Positions 15,396 to 22,769 of a stretch of DNA of 26,176 nt are shown in pieces. Location of the stretch: positions 1 to 26,176 of the forward strand of contig JAZNKR010000171.1 in assembly GCA_045578665.1 (NCBI GenBank), read 5' to 3'. The DNA comes from HGM04593 sp045578665 (GTDB lineage: Bacteria > Bacteroidota > Bacteroidia > Bacteroidales > Bacteroidaceae). The notes beneath the pieces are model-generated. The model saw only the letters and a list, made by a program, of their open reading frames with translations, did no database searches and was not told the DNA's origin. Position 1 is the stretch's first letter, and every line of letters begins with the position of its first letter. The position numbers and the translations under genes were made by a program.

Positions 15396-17380
15396 TACAG
15401 TTGTTCTTGAATGAACAGGAGGTTCATATACAAACGAACTCCTCAATAAAGTTGATAAAAGAAAATCCGCTTTTTACGAAAAGTAGTTCATCAACATTTA
15501 CTATTAGCATACCAATGACGGTACCACAAAATGTAAAGGTTCTTGGACACTTGAACAGAATAGATCTTTCACAGTCTACTATTACTTTTACTGCAAAGCT
15601 GATTGTCGACAATAAGACTTGGATAACAGGCGAGGCTGTTATAACAGAGATTACAAAAGAACTTGTCAAGTTGCAGATTCTTGCAGGAACTTCCTTGATG
15701 AATTTTCACAACAAGACTGAAACTATATATATAGATGAATTGGATCTCGGTATTTGGCCGGTATCATACATCGGTGATTCTGTGAAATCTACTTATGGTA
15801 TGTTTTATACAATTTGGAGTGAATATGTTAGGCTTAAAAAACTATATAATATAAGAACTGCGCAGGAATACTTATTCAATTCATTATTTGGCAACAATGA
15901 TTGGGTCGCTTTTCCTATATACAATGAAACGTCTGAAATAATGTGTAATGATTGGATTTTTAGGCATGTTGTTGATGAGGAAGAATCTGATAGGGATAAT
16001 GTTGCATTAGAACCAAGATATAGTATTAACAAGCAATATTCAGAACAAGGGTATCCGCAAGTCAGGTTTTCTATACAACCTTATTTGATAACAATGATTA
16101 AGAAGGTTTTCAGGACATTAGGATATTCGATTGATGTTTCATCGTTAGAAAATGATAAGTTGTTCTCTAAAATATTTATAGCTTGTGCTAATGAAGAGAT
16201 TAATTGTAATTCCTCATTACCGCATTGGACTGTTTCTGAATTTATAGAACAACTTGAGAACTTTTACGGACTTATTTTTACAGTTGATGAAACTGATAAC
16301 AAATTGTCGCTTGCAACAAGAAGTGATTTCTGCAACTGCGGTGTATATGAAATAAATGACGTTTTAGATGAGTTTACGGTGTCTTGTGAAAAAGAAGATG
16401 CTGTGACTTTCTCTGATAAAAATATCGGTTATGAAGATGTAGACCCTTTTACAAGGATTGACATATCGATATTGCAACATGCACATCATAAATATTATAA
16501 TACGCTACAGGATTTTCTTAATGACCGGGAGACATTAGGCGGGCAAGCGTATTATGATAATTTCAAAGGATATATAATACATATAGAGGATTCTAAAGAA
16601 AGCTTTATTGTTACTGCACCGGATGCAGAGAATGCAGATTCGCCTTGGTTTAGAAGAGTAGATTTTTTCAAAAATAGAGGTGCAACAGATAGTGATGTAA
16701 ATCTGAAAATAGTTCCTGTAAAATGTAATTATGAATATCAAGTTGATTCATATATAAATGGTAACATCTGGGATGGCTTATTTGGCTATACAGATGAAAG
16801 AAGTATCGCTTTTTTCAAAGGTGGTGCGTATCGAATGGCTAAAACAGATATTCCATTAAGAGCATGGACGGAACCGATAAATACTGCAACAAATAATATT
16901 TATATTACAGATATTGTTGCTGCAATCAATGGTGAAGAGGATATAACAGAGTATGACAAAGATGATTTGATGAGAGTGGCCATCAATGCGAATGCCTGCT
17001 CCAAATTAAAAGGAATGACATTGAATAAAAGTTATAGAACTATTTATCGTTTTTTTCCAAAGCCTATTACATATTCTTGGGAAAAAGAGTATGAATATGA
17101 CTATGACTATCAAGACAAAAAAAATACCGAAATATATGGTTTGAATCTTTGTGATGGTATACCAACAACCTCTATAGCATCAGAGGTTTTCGGTAAAGGC
17201 CCGAAGATTGAAGCATATAAGAAGTATTGTATAAGATTTATCACGGATAAAATTCTTAATCCAAACTATCGCTTTATCATACATAAGCAGGTATATCTTT
17301 GCGAAAAATTAGAGTATACAACAAAGGATGATAGTATGGATAAGATTGTAACCGGATATTTCTACCGTTTAGAGGAATAG
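15392..17380 (+). CDS. Large tail protein after tape measure (distal tail/baseplate type)
   Basis: 662 aa, coupled by a 4-nt overlap to the tape measure gene. Position directly after the tape measure is that of distal-tail, baseplate hub or tail-associated proteins. The N-terminus (MIQLFLNEQEVHIQTNSSI, then FTISIPMT) is beta-rich and fits a tail-ring fold. No enzymatic motif seen; the region around residue 565 is rich in Tyr, Asp and Glu (EYEYDYDYQD). The gene is clearly richer in A+T than its neighbours, with codons such as ATA and AAT frequent, which suggests recent exchange of a host-range module. A terminator follows. Confidence 0.72.
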   Translation: MIQLFLNEQEVHIQTNSSIKLIKENPLFTKSSSSTFTISIPMTVPQNVKVLGHLNRIDLSQSTITFTAKLIVDNKTWITGEAVITEITKELVKLQILAGTSLMNFHNKTETIYIDELDLGIWPVSYIGDSVKSTYGMFYTIWSEYVRLKKLYNIRTAQEYLFNSLFGNNDWVAFPIYNETSEIMCNDWIFRHVVDEEESDRDNVALEPRYSINKQYSEQGYPQVRFSIQPYLITMIKKVFRTLGYSIDVSSLENDKLFSKIFIACANEEINCNSSLPHWTVSEFIEQLENFYGLIFTVDETDNKLSLATRSDFCNCGVYEINDVLDEFTVSCEKEDAVTFSDKNIGYEDVDPFTRIDISILQHAHHKYYNTLQDFLNDRETLGGQAYYDNFKGYIIHIEDSKESFIVTAPDAENADSPWFRRVDFFKNRGATDSDVNLKIVPVKCNYEYQVDSYINGNIWDGLFGYTDERSIAFFKGGAYRMAKTDIPLRAWTEPINTATNNIYITDIVAAINGEEDITEYDKDDLMRVAINANACSKLKGMTLNKSYRTIYRFFPKPITYSWEKEYEYDYDYQDKKNTEIYGLNLCDGIPTTSIASEVFGKGPKIEAYKKYCIRFITDKILNPNYRFIIHKQVYLCEKLEYTTKDDSMDKIVTGYFYRLEE

Positions 17381-17404
17381 GCAAGACAATTTATTTTGCG
17401 TTGT

Positions 17405-17430
17405 AAGGGTGCTGGAGACGGCACCCTTTT
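17405..17430 (+). terminator. Rho-independent terminator after tail gene
   Basis: AAGGGTGC (17405-17412) pairs with GCACCCTT (17421-17428), loop of 8 nt, ending in four T. It separates tape measure/tail from the following regulatory island. Confidence 0.8.
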
Positions 17431-17479
17431 GTTTTATGCAGTTTCGTGTAAAAACGCGGATTTTTCGGGCAAAAATCTA

Positions 17480-17696
17480 TTCTACACATTCTACATATTC
17501 TACAATGTTAATAATAAATAAGTTAAGTTGTAGAAATAGCGCTACAATGGTTCTACAACATTCTACAAAATTTACTACAACTACTATTTATCTACAAAAA
17601 GGGTGTTTTTTCTACAATGTAGAAAATTTTGATATTTGTTAAAATGTTGTATATCAGTGTTTTAATGCTGTTGTAGAACTTGTAGAAAATGTAGAA
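17480..17696. repeat. Iteron-like array of TTCTACA / TGTAGAA heptamers
   Basis: Eleven exact heptamers in 217 bp: TTCTACA starting at 17480, 17489, 17498, 17551, 17561 and 17610, and TGTAGAA at 17529, 17618, 17672, 17681 and 17690. Near copies lie at 17541, 17574 and 17590. The first three and the last three are each spaced exactly 9 bp and face each other. A perfect 9-bp palindrome built from two copies lies at 17608-17626. The segment has no credible gene. It looks like clustered binding sites: replication iterons, a partition site or a complex operator. Confidence 0.8.
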
Positions 17697-17708
17697 GTCT
17701 GAATATAT

Positions 17709-17761
17709 CTGTCAATTTTGACGGATACATTGGTAAATCAGTCATTTTTGACGTACTTTTG
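17709..17761 (+). promoter_or_regulatory. Promoter with two repressor-type operators
   Basis: -33 TTGG (17730-17733), 20-nt spacer, -7 TACTTTTG (17754-17761). Operators with the core GTCA-N4-TGAC are at 17709-17724 and 17739-17754, 30 bp centre to centre, the second between the -33 and -7 boxes. The core equals that of the palindrome at the lysis-lysogeny switch (2910-2925). Start of transcription is expected near 17768. Confidence 0.72.
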
Positions 17762-17780
17762 TGTAAATTATTAAATACCT

Positions 17781-18263
17781 ATGAGTCAATTCTGTATCTA
17801 TGTCAAACTGAAGCCTTACCTTGCTGAATGGCTTGTCAATTCTCTTGGGGAACCTGTGCGTTTTCCCGACAACAGCAATGAGAATGCTGTTATCAGGACC
17901 TTTATTCGCCAACTACCACCGGGAACAGTTCCCGAAGTAAAGGAGGAGGGCGATATCGCTATTGCAATTCCTGACTCCAGAGCGAAACCGCCTATGCGCT
18001 ACAACTATATGGGTGAGCGTGGCAAGAAGGCTTTGAAGGAGACTATCGAAGATCTGTTCATTCAGAACCTCTGGACGGAGATGGGCCATCTTGCGTTGGC
18101 CAGCACAGGCAAAGGAGTAAACTCGCACATCGCGGCATGGTGCGAAATGCACGGCATTTCTCTTGATCACGTGGAGACTGTGAGACAAAAGTATTTCCGG
18201 CTGCGTAAAGCCTATACGGAAAACAATATTGAATTGAGAAATTTTTCGCGAGAAAAAAAATGA
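17781..18263 (+). CDS. 160-aa phage protein of a regulatory island, possible DNA-binding
   Basis: 160 aa, soluble. The N-terminal half is mixed alpha/beta (IYVKLKPYLAEWLVNSLGEP, then NENAVIRTFIRQLP). The C-terminal half is helical and basic; NSHIAAWCEMHGISLDHVETVRQKYFRLR (positions about 124-152) could be a helix-turn-helix. I recall similar unnamed proteins from Bacteroides prophages. It stands between the TTCTACA array and the 10-bp array and has a promoter with two repressor-type operators, so a late-gene activator, replication initiator or array-binding protein is plausible. Function is inferred from context only. Confidence 0.7.
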   Translation: MSQFCIYVKLKPYLAEWLVNSLGEPVRFPDNSNENAVIRTFIRQLPPGTVPEVKEEGDIAIAIPDSRAKPPMRYNYMGERGKKALKETIEDLFIQNLWTEMGHLALASTGKGVNSHIAAWCEMHGISLDHVETVRQKYFRLRKAYTENNIELRNFSREKK

Positions 18264-18286
18264 TTGTTTGCCGTTTTTTTCCGACT

Positions 18287-18346
18287 TGCGTACTGGTGCG
18301 TACTGGTACGTACTGATGCGTACTGATGCGTACTAATGCGAACTAA
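18287..18346 (+). repeat. Six tandem 10-bp repeats
   Basis: Six units of consensus TGCGTACTRR without spacers, the third with TACG and the last with AACT variants, ending 11 nt before the next ATG. A period of 10 bp puts each unit on the same face of the helix, as for cooperative protein binding. No hairpin or coding sense explains it. Confidence 0.85.
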
Positions 18347-18357
18347 ATATTTATATT

Positions 18358-18774
18358 ATGCTTCCACTTCTTAATCACATCAAAAAAGTTGAGTTCATTG
18401 AAGCTCGTTTCTTGAAGGATTGCACTGTTATCAACGGTGTCGGTTTCTTGTTGAATGGATGGCGAAACTGGCAGGAATTACCTACCGTCGGCCTGTCATC
18501 GGCAACTGTTTCTACGAAGATAGTGAAAAAGAACACTATCTACACGGTTAAGCTCACAGCTACACTCAAGGAGAAATTCGAGCCACTGAACAGACATTTG
18601 TGCTATAGACTGACGACCGTTAGCGGTGGCCAGTTCATTCTCGGAACATTTGACAAGCCTTATGTGATATCAACCGTTACGGATAATTATCCGGGAACGG
18701 TTACAGAAAAAGCAGGGACAACTCTCACAGCCGAATACTCGAATATATTCGGTTTACTCGCCATTTTGGATTAG
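18358..18774 (+). CDS. Unidentified, probably virion-related protein
   Basis: 138 aa, rich in Thr, Val and hydrophobic beta strands (TVSTKIVKKNTIYTVKLTATL, residues about 50-70), with no signal peptide or membrane helix. This beta-rich look and its place before the prohead protease suit a small structural protein such as a connector or decoration protein, but no family is recognised. The tandem 10-bp array lies directly before it. The start ATG 18358 follows an AT-rich leader. Confidence 0.6.
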   Translation: MLPLLNHIKKVEFIEARFLKDCTVINGVGFLLNGWRNWQELPTVGLSSATVSTKIVKKNTIYTVKLTATLKEKFEPLNRHLCYRLTTVSGGQFILGTFDKPYVISTVTDNYPGTVTEKAGTTLTAEYSNIFGLLAILD

Positions 18775-18784
18775 TTGAACGGTT

Positions 18785-18817
18785 TTTGGTCTTTTTAATA
18801 GAGGGAATGTATGTTTT
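18785..18817 (+). promoter_or_regulatory. Possible promoter before prohead protease
   Basis: TTTG (18785-18788), 21-nt spacer, TATGTTTT (18810-18817), 17 nt before ATG 18835. The -7 box ends in T instead of G, so this is a weak match. Confidence 0.35.
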
Positions 18818-18834
18818 TATTTGCGTAAAATATT

Positions 18835-19854
18835 ATGCAAATGGACTATCAACTTATTCTTGACTATGTAATCGGGTACGGAAATTGTACCAAGTCTTAT
18901 GTCCGTGATGTTCTTGCCAAACATAAGGGTAAGCCGGTAAATGTGCTTATCTCATCGTATGGTGGTTTGCTGAGCGACGGACTTGACATTATGCAACAGT
19001 TCCGCGACCATGGAGACGTTACTGTGTATATTTCGGGCTTTACAGCATCGGCTGCAACAGTGGCTGCTATGGGTGCCAAAAAGGTCGTAATGGGCAAATA
19101 TTCAATGTTCCTTATACACAAGTGCTCAAACTACATTGATGCCTGGGGCAGTTACAATGCCGACCAGCTTCAGCAATTGATTGATGAACTGGTGGCCAAC
19201 AAGGAACAGAACGACAAGATTGATGTTGTACTTGCGAACCTTTATGCCGACAAGTGCAAAAAGAGTGTAGAGGATATGAAGACTATCCTTCAGGAGGGCA
19301 AATGGCTCAATGCTGAAGAGGCAAAGAACATAGGCTTCATCGATGAGATTTCTTCTTTTGACGAGAAGATAAATCTTACAGGAAATGAGCGCCGACGTAT
19401 CATAAATCTGGGCTTGCCGACTGAAGGACTCCCTGCAGAGGACAATCCTTCATGGTTCAATGCGCTTTTTGAGAGACTCAAGGCTTTCAGTAAAGCCGGC
19501 TTACCTGACAATGGCGAAAAACTAAATAATTCCACAACAATGAAGAAAAAGTTCAATTCCCTCGGCAAGGTCCTCAACAAGGAGGAATTTGCCACCGCCG
19601 ATGACGGCGCAGTTACAATGACTGGTGAGGAGATGCAGGCTGTCGAGGATCGTCTTGCCTCGCTTGAGAACGACATCAACGAAAGGGATACTACCATCGC
19701 GCAGCGTGATGAGCGTATTACTGAGCTTGAGTCGCAGATTGAGAACCTGCAGAAACAACCCGGCGATGAGACAACAGACGTGCTTCCTGTAGAGGATTCT
19801 CTTAAGGTGGCAGAGGCAAGTAAAGAAATGTACAACGCAATTAAAGACATTTAA
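18835..19854 (+). CDS. ClpP-type prohead protease with C-terminal scaffold domain
   Basis: 339 aa. Residues 1-175 are a ClpP-like serine protease: Ser72 in GFTASAATVAAMGA, His95 in FLIHKC and Asp147 as probable triad, plus the KWLNAEEAKNIGFIDEI end of the fold. Residues about 236-339 are a separate acidic coiled coil (LASLENDINERDTTIAQRDE) like capsid scaffolds. The protein should guide capsid assembly, then cut scaffold and itself. It lies 2 nt before the capsid gene. The internal ATG at codon 236 may also make the scaffold alone, as in lambda C/Nu3. Confidence 0.88.
   Translation: MQMDYQLILDYVIGYGNCTKSYVRDVLAKHKGKPVNVLISSYGGLLSDGLDIMQQFRDHGDVTVYISGFTASAATVAAMGAKKVVMGKYSMFLIHKCSNYIDAWGSYNADQLQQLIDELVANKEQNDKIDVVLANLYADKCKKSVEDMKTILQEGKWLNAEEAKNIGFIDEISSFDEKINLTGNERRRIINLGLPTEGLPAEDNPSWFNALFERLKAFSKAGLPDNGEKLNNSTTMKKKFNSLGKVLNKEEFATADDGAVTMTGEEMQAVEDRLASLENDINERDTTIAQRDERITELESQIENLQKQPGDETTDVLPVEDSLKVAEASKEMYNAIKDI
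19540..19854 (+). CDS. Possible nested scaffold protein in the protease frame
   Basis: In-frame internal ATG at codon 236 of the protease gene, preceded by an AT-rich leader (aactaaataattccacaaca) that looks like the translation starts of other genes here. It would give 104 aa of nearly pure acidic coiled coil, the size and nature of a scaffolding protein. Known precedent is lambda Nu3 within C. Production from this start is inferred, not shown. Confidence 0.45.
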   Translation: MKKKFNSLGKVLNKEEFATADDGAVTMTGEEMQAVEDRLASLENDINERDTTIAQRDERITELESQIENLQKQPGDETTDVLPVEDSLKVAEASKEMYNAIKDI

Positions 19855-19856
19855 CT

Positions 19857-20828
19857 ATGGCTGAGAATCATTCTGCTCCAGTTCAGATTACGCCCGATGA
19901 GTTGGCGAAATCTGCACGCAAGTTCCGCTCGGAACTGCTTATGATGCCTGTTCACTCGATGAATGAGACATTGGTACATATGAAACCTCGTTACGGTATC
20001 CGCTATGCTGAGACTGTCGGCGAGCTTTCAGGTGACCTTGAGATGGGTCCTTTCTCTGAAACAAGAGAGGATAATGAGAAGGTTAATATCAAGGGTAGAA
20101 CTCTTTATACCTACCTCGGTTCGGTTGTAAAGAACTTCTCTCCTAACAGTGTTGTAGGCTCTATTTATGACTCTGCACAGACCAAGGGCGAGGCTCTCAC
20201 ACGTGCTGAAATCGTAAAACGTGTGGTGTCTTACCTCTCTGCCAAGATAGGTAACAACCTTAACGCTGTTATCTGGAATGCAAAACGCAATGCCGACGGT
20301 ACAACCTCAAAGGATCTGTTCGACGGCTTTGACACCATTGCTGCCCAGGAGATTACTGATGGCAATATCTCTGTTGCCAAGAAGAATCTCTATGAGTTTG
20401 CAGAGCCTATCAGTGCAGACAATGCTCTTGACCAGCTCAAGAAATTCTGCCGTGCAGCTTTGCCTAAACTCCGTGACCGCAAGAACCTCAAGCTCTATGT
20501 GTCGCAGGACATCTACGACGCTTACGTAGACGATTACCAGGCTACTGTCGGTGCTATCGTCTACAACAAGTCTTTTGACAAGTTGTACGTTGAGGGCTTC
20601 CCAAATATTGAGCTCGTTGTTCTGGCCAACAAGACCGACTCTCCTTTCATTCAGTTGACTACAGCAAACAATATGCTTGTAGGTTTCAACCAGCGTGGCG
20701 AGGAGGAGCATTTGTCTGTTGAGAAGTACAAGAGCTTTGTGCTTACTTTCGAGGCTACAATGTTTATGGGTTGCCAGTATGAGAGCATTTCACCTGAGGT
20801 GCTGCTTGTTGGTAAACTCGCATCTTAA
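19857..20828 (+). CDS. Major capsid protein (HK97-fold type)
   Basis: 323 aa, 2 nt after the protease-scaffold gene, the standard place for the major capsid gene. Length and layout fit: an N-terminal arm (residues about 1-50), an extended loop region (EDNEKVNIKGRTLYTYLGSV, about 75-95), a helical core with KLYVSQDIYDAYVDDY (about 212-228), and a beta-rich end with GFNQRGEEEHLSVEKYKSF. No zinc or membrane motif. It forms the head shell. Assignment rests on position, length and fold pattern rather than a named motif. Confidence 0.8.
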   Translation: MAENHSAPVQITPDELAKSARKFRSELLMMPVHSMNETLVHMKPRYGIRYAETVGELSGDLEMGPFSETREDNEKVNIKGRTLYTYLGSVVKNFSPNSVVGSIYDSAQTKGEALTRAEIVKRVVSYLSAKIGNNLNAVIWNAKRNADGTTSKDLFDGFDTIAAQEITDGNISVAKKNLYEFAEPISADNALDQLKKFCRAALPKLRDRKNLKLYVSQDIYDAYVDDYQATVGAIVYNKSFDKLYVEGFPNIELVVLANKTDSPFIQLTTANNMLVGFNQRGEEEHLSVEKYKSFVLTFEATMFMGCQYESISPEVLLVGKLAS

Positions 20829-20830
20829 GA

Positions 20831-20837
20831 AAGGAGG
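20831..20837 (+). promoter_or_regulatory. Strong Shine-Dalgarno box before 20843 gene
   Basis: AAGGAGG, 5 nt before ATG 20843. It may raise output of a protein needed in many copies. Confidence 0.65.
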
Positions 20838-20842
20838 TAAAT

Positions 20843-21433
20843 ATGGCTACTAAATGTAATTCTAAAATATATTCATCGCTTCGTTTCTGCGGTGGCAAGA
20901 CTGTGCTTCCCGGTATCAAGAAGTCCGTTTATTTCATCTCAGCTGATGATATTGTAACGTGGCCAAAACTGCCGAACATCGAAGATGCTGCAAGTATGGC
21001 CGACATTGCTGTACTTGTGGGTGATTTCGGCCTTGCTGCAGATGCTAAATGGAAACGTATGGATGTGCTTACAACTGACTCCGACATATCTTCTGAGTCA
21101 CAGGGTGATGCTCCATCGAAGACCTTCATCAACAAGTGTAACTTGAAACACGCTGGCCGTAACGAAGAAGCTACCGGCTTCTGTCGTATGGCTAACAGCG
21201 ACAATCTTGTTTATCTTGTTGAACAGCGTGATGGCGGTATCCGTGTTATCGGTAACAATATGTTCGAGACAAACACTAAACCTTCACAGGCTTCAGGAGC
21301 CAAGGAGACAGACACCAGTGGCACAACCATCGCTATCGAGGTTACTGACCTTTGCCCGGCTCCTTTCTACAAAGGAAAGATTGAGACCGAGGATGGTGAC
21401 ATCGATGCCTCTACCGGCGAAGCTGCTGAATAA
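20843..21433 (+). CDS. Virion protein, probably tail-tube-like
   Basis: 196 aa, 14 nt after the capsid gene, with a strong Shine-Dalgarno box, as for an abundant structural protein. The sequence is beta-rich, with a central part KWKRMDVLTTDSDISSES and an acidic end (GKIETEDGDIDASTGEAAE). A tail-tube or decoration protein is the most likely role; I cannot tell which. A terminator follows, so capsid and this gene end a transcription unit. Confidence 0.5.
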   Translation: MATKCNSKIYSSLRFCGGKTVLPGIKKSVYFISADDIVTWPKLPNIEDAASMADIAVLVGDFGLAADAKWKRMDVLTTDSDISSESQGDAPSKTFINKCNLKHAGRNEEATGFCRMANSDNLVYLVEQRDGGIRVIGNNMFETNTKPSQASGAKETDTSGTTIAIEVTDLCPAPFYKGKIETEDGDIDASTGEAAE

Positions 21434-21458
21434 TTAAAGTAAAAATCGTTGTGTGTGT

Positions 21459-21502
21459 GGTCGGCAGTTCTGGCAATTTCTTGTTAGTCCTGCCGACCTT
21501 TT
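21459..21502 (+). terminator. Rho-independent terminator
   Basis: A perfect 9-bp stem, GGTCGGCAG (21459-21467) with CTGCCGACC (21490-21498), followed by four T. The loop is 22 nt long. Confidence 0.8.
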
Positions 21503-21514
21503 GACTTAAATACT

Positions 21515-22288
21515 ATGGACAATAATTTGACTAAACAGATTCAGGAGTGGCTTGACACTCCGGTAAGTGAGAGAAATATTTCTGTCGGCGCAGAAATGCT
21601 GCTTAAACTCAACCGTAATCGTATTCTATACCAGAACATCATTCGCCGCGGTGTGAAGATGATGGGCAAGCTTGAATACGAGCTCAAGAAGTATCATCGT
21701 ATGCGCATAGACAACAAGACTGTTGCCGATGTGGTACGTCTCGAAAAGGAGGTTATGCCCAAAGTGCAGAAGTTTGTTGAGGAAGAGCCTGCCAAGGCTG
21801 AACACGCAGGCAAGCGCGAGGATCACGATGAACTCCCCGAGGAGATACAGGCTCTATGGGATGAGAACTTTGAGCAGTATGCCAAAGTGAAAGCTCTCTT
21901 TGAGGAGTTGAAGGCGATGGCAAATATGGAGCCTTGCGACCGCTATGAAAAATTGAAGCTCCTGGACGAGGCCGAGAGCAAATATCGCAAGAACTTAGCG
22001 GATTACGATGCTTATCTTAAGGAAAAACCTTTTCCTGAAGATAAGGATGATAAGGAAGATAACTTCCCGATGGACCCGGCAGAACTGGCCAAAGAAATCA
22101 ATAACTCAAGGAAGTATATCTCAAGCAACAAGGATAAACTTGCCGCTTTGATTGAGAAGGACCAGGAAAAGGCCGAGGCTCTGCGTGCCAAGATGCAGGA
22201 GCGAGTTGATACAATACAGTCTGCAGGTGTCCCTTTCTCGCCTGACCAGCAGACCGAATTGGAATCTTTGGGCATAATCTTCAAGTGA
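21515..22288 (+). CDS. Coiled-coil protein upstream of terminase genes, unknown
   Basis: 257 aa, almost entirely helical and charged, with heptad-like stretches at about 1-90 and 185-245 and an acidic, proline-containing linker (KPFPEDKDDKEDNFPMDPAE, about 170-190). No membrane segment or motif. It leads a tight block of five genes ending in the large terminase, with a 1-nt gap to the PLD-like gene. It might be a packaging or scaffold accessory factor; family not recognised. Confidence 0.6.
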   Translation: MDNNLTKQIQEWLDTPVSERNISVGAEMLLKLNRNRILYQNIIRRGVKMMGKLEYELKKYHRMRIDNKTVADVVRLEKEVMPKVQKFVEEEPAKAEHAGKREDHDELPEEIQALWDENFEQYAKVKALFEELKAMANMEPCDRYEKLKLLDEAESKYRKNLADYDAYLKEKPFPEDKDDKEDNFPMDPAELAKEINNSRKYISSNKDKLAALIEKDQEKAEALRAKMQERVDTIQSAGVPFSPDQQTELESLGIIFK

Positions 22289-22289
22289 T

Positions 22290-22769
22290 ATGCCTGTAGA
22301 GTTGGTAAAGTTCGAGAATAGGCCTTTGCAGGCTTATTTCTCGAACACTACTCAACTTGCCGATGTCATCGCCTCGATTCTGGAACACATCGGCCCGGCA
22401 GAGATAGTGATTTCCACATTCTCTACCAGCGAAGAGTTCCTCAGACGGATATTCCGTTACAAACGAGACGGAAAAATTACATCGGCCACTCTCTTTTGTG
22501 ATTTGAAGGCGGCAAGAAAAACAGTTCATCTTTACAAGTTCATTACGGAACTTTTTGATGCTGTATATCTTGCCGAAAACCATTCAAAGGTGCTTTTGCT
22601 TTCAAATAAGAATTATAAAATATCAGTTGTTACCTCGCAGAACCAAACAAGAGGAGACCGCTTTGAGTGCGGTGTCGTTTCATCATCTGCAGAGCTGTTT
22701 GATGTACTCGCCAAAGGTTTTGCCTGTATGCAAGAAAAATCATTGCCTATCGATGGACTTCTCGGATAA
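22290..22769 (+). CDS. PLD-like (HxK) protein, possible nuclease
   Basis: 159 aa. The end matches a single phospholipase D-superfamily motif: His98 and Lys100 in ENHSKVLLL, then Asn118 in VVTSQNQT and Glu126 in RFECGVV, spaced as in HxK-x(n)-GSxN...E. The usual Asp of HKD is Ser/Asn here, and GS is TS. One-motif PLD proteins such as Nuc act as dimers and cut DNA, so a nuclease is likely, but a binding-only form is possible. Placement directly before the small terminase suggests a role in packaging or DNA handling. Overlaps the next gene by 17 nt. Confidence 0.65.
   Translation: MPVELVKFENRPLQAYFSNTTQLADVIASILEHIGPAEIVISTFSTSEEFLRRIFRYKRDGKITSATLFCDLKAARKTVHLYKFITELFDAVYLAENHSKVLLLSNKNYKISVVTSQNQTRGDRFECGVVSSSAELFDVLAKGFACMQEKSLPIDGLLG

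Noticed and set aside
14847..15446. 199-aa minus-strand frame
   Set aside because: Covers the end of the tape measure gene and the start of the next gene, whose 4-nt overlap is strongly supported; no promoter or motif of its own.
17409..17642. 77-aa plus-strand frame over the heptamer array
   Set aside because: Its content (repeated Tyr-Ser-Thr) simply translates the repeats; it also starts inside a terminator hairpin.
18287..18346. CRISPR array
   Set aside because: The period is 10 bp with no spacers and no cas genes; it is a short tandem repeat.
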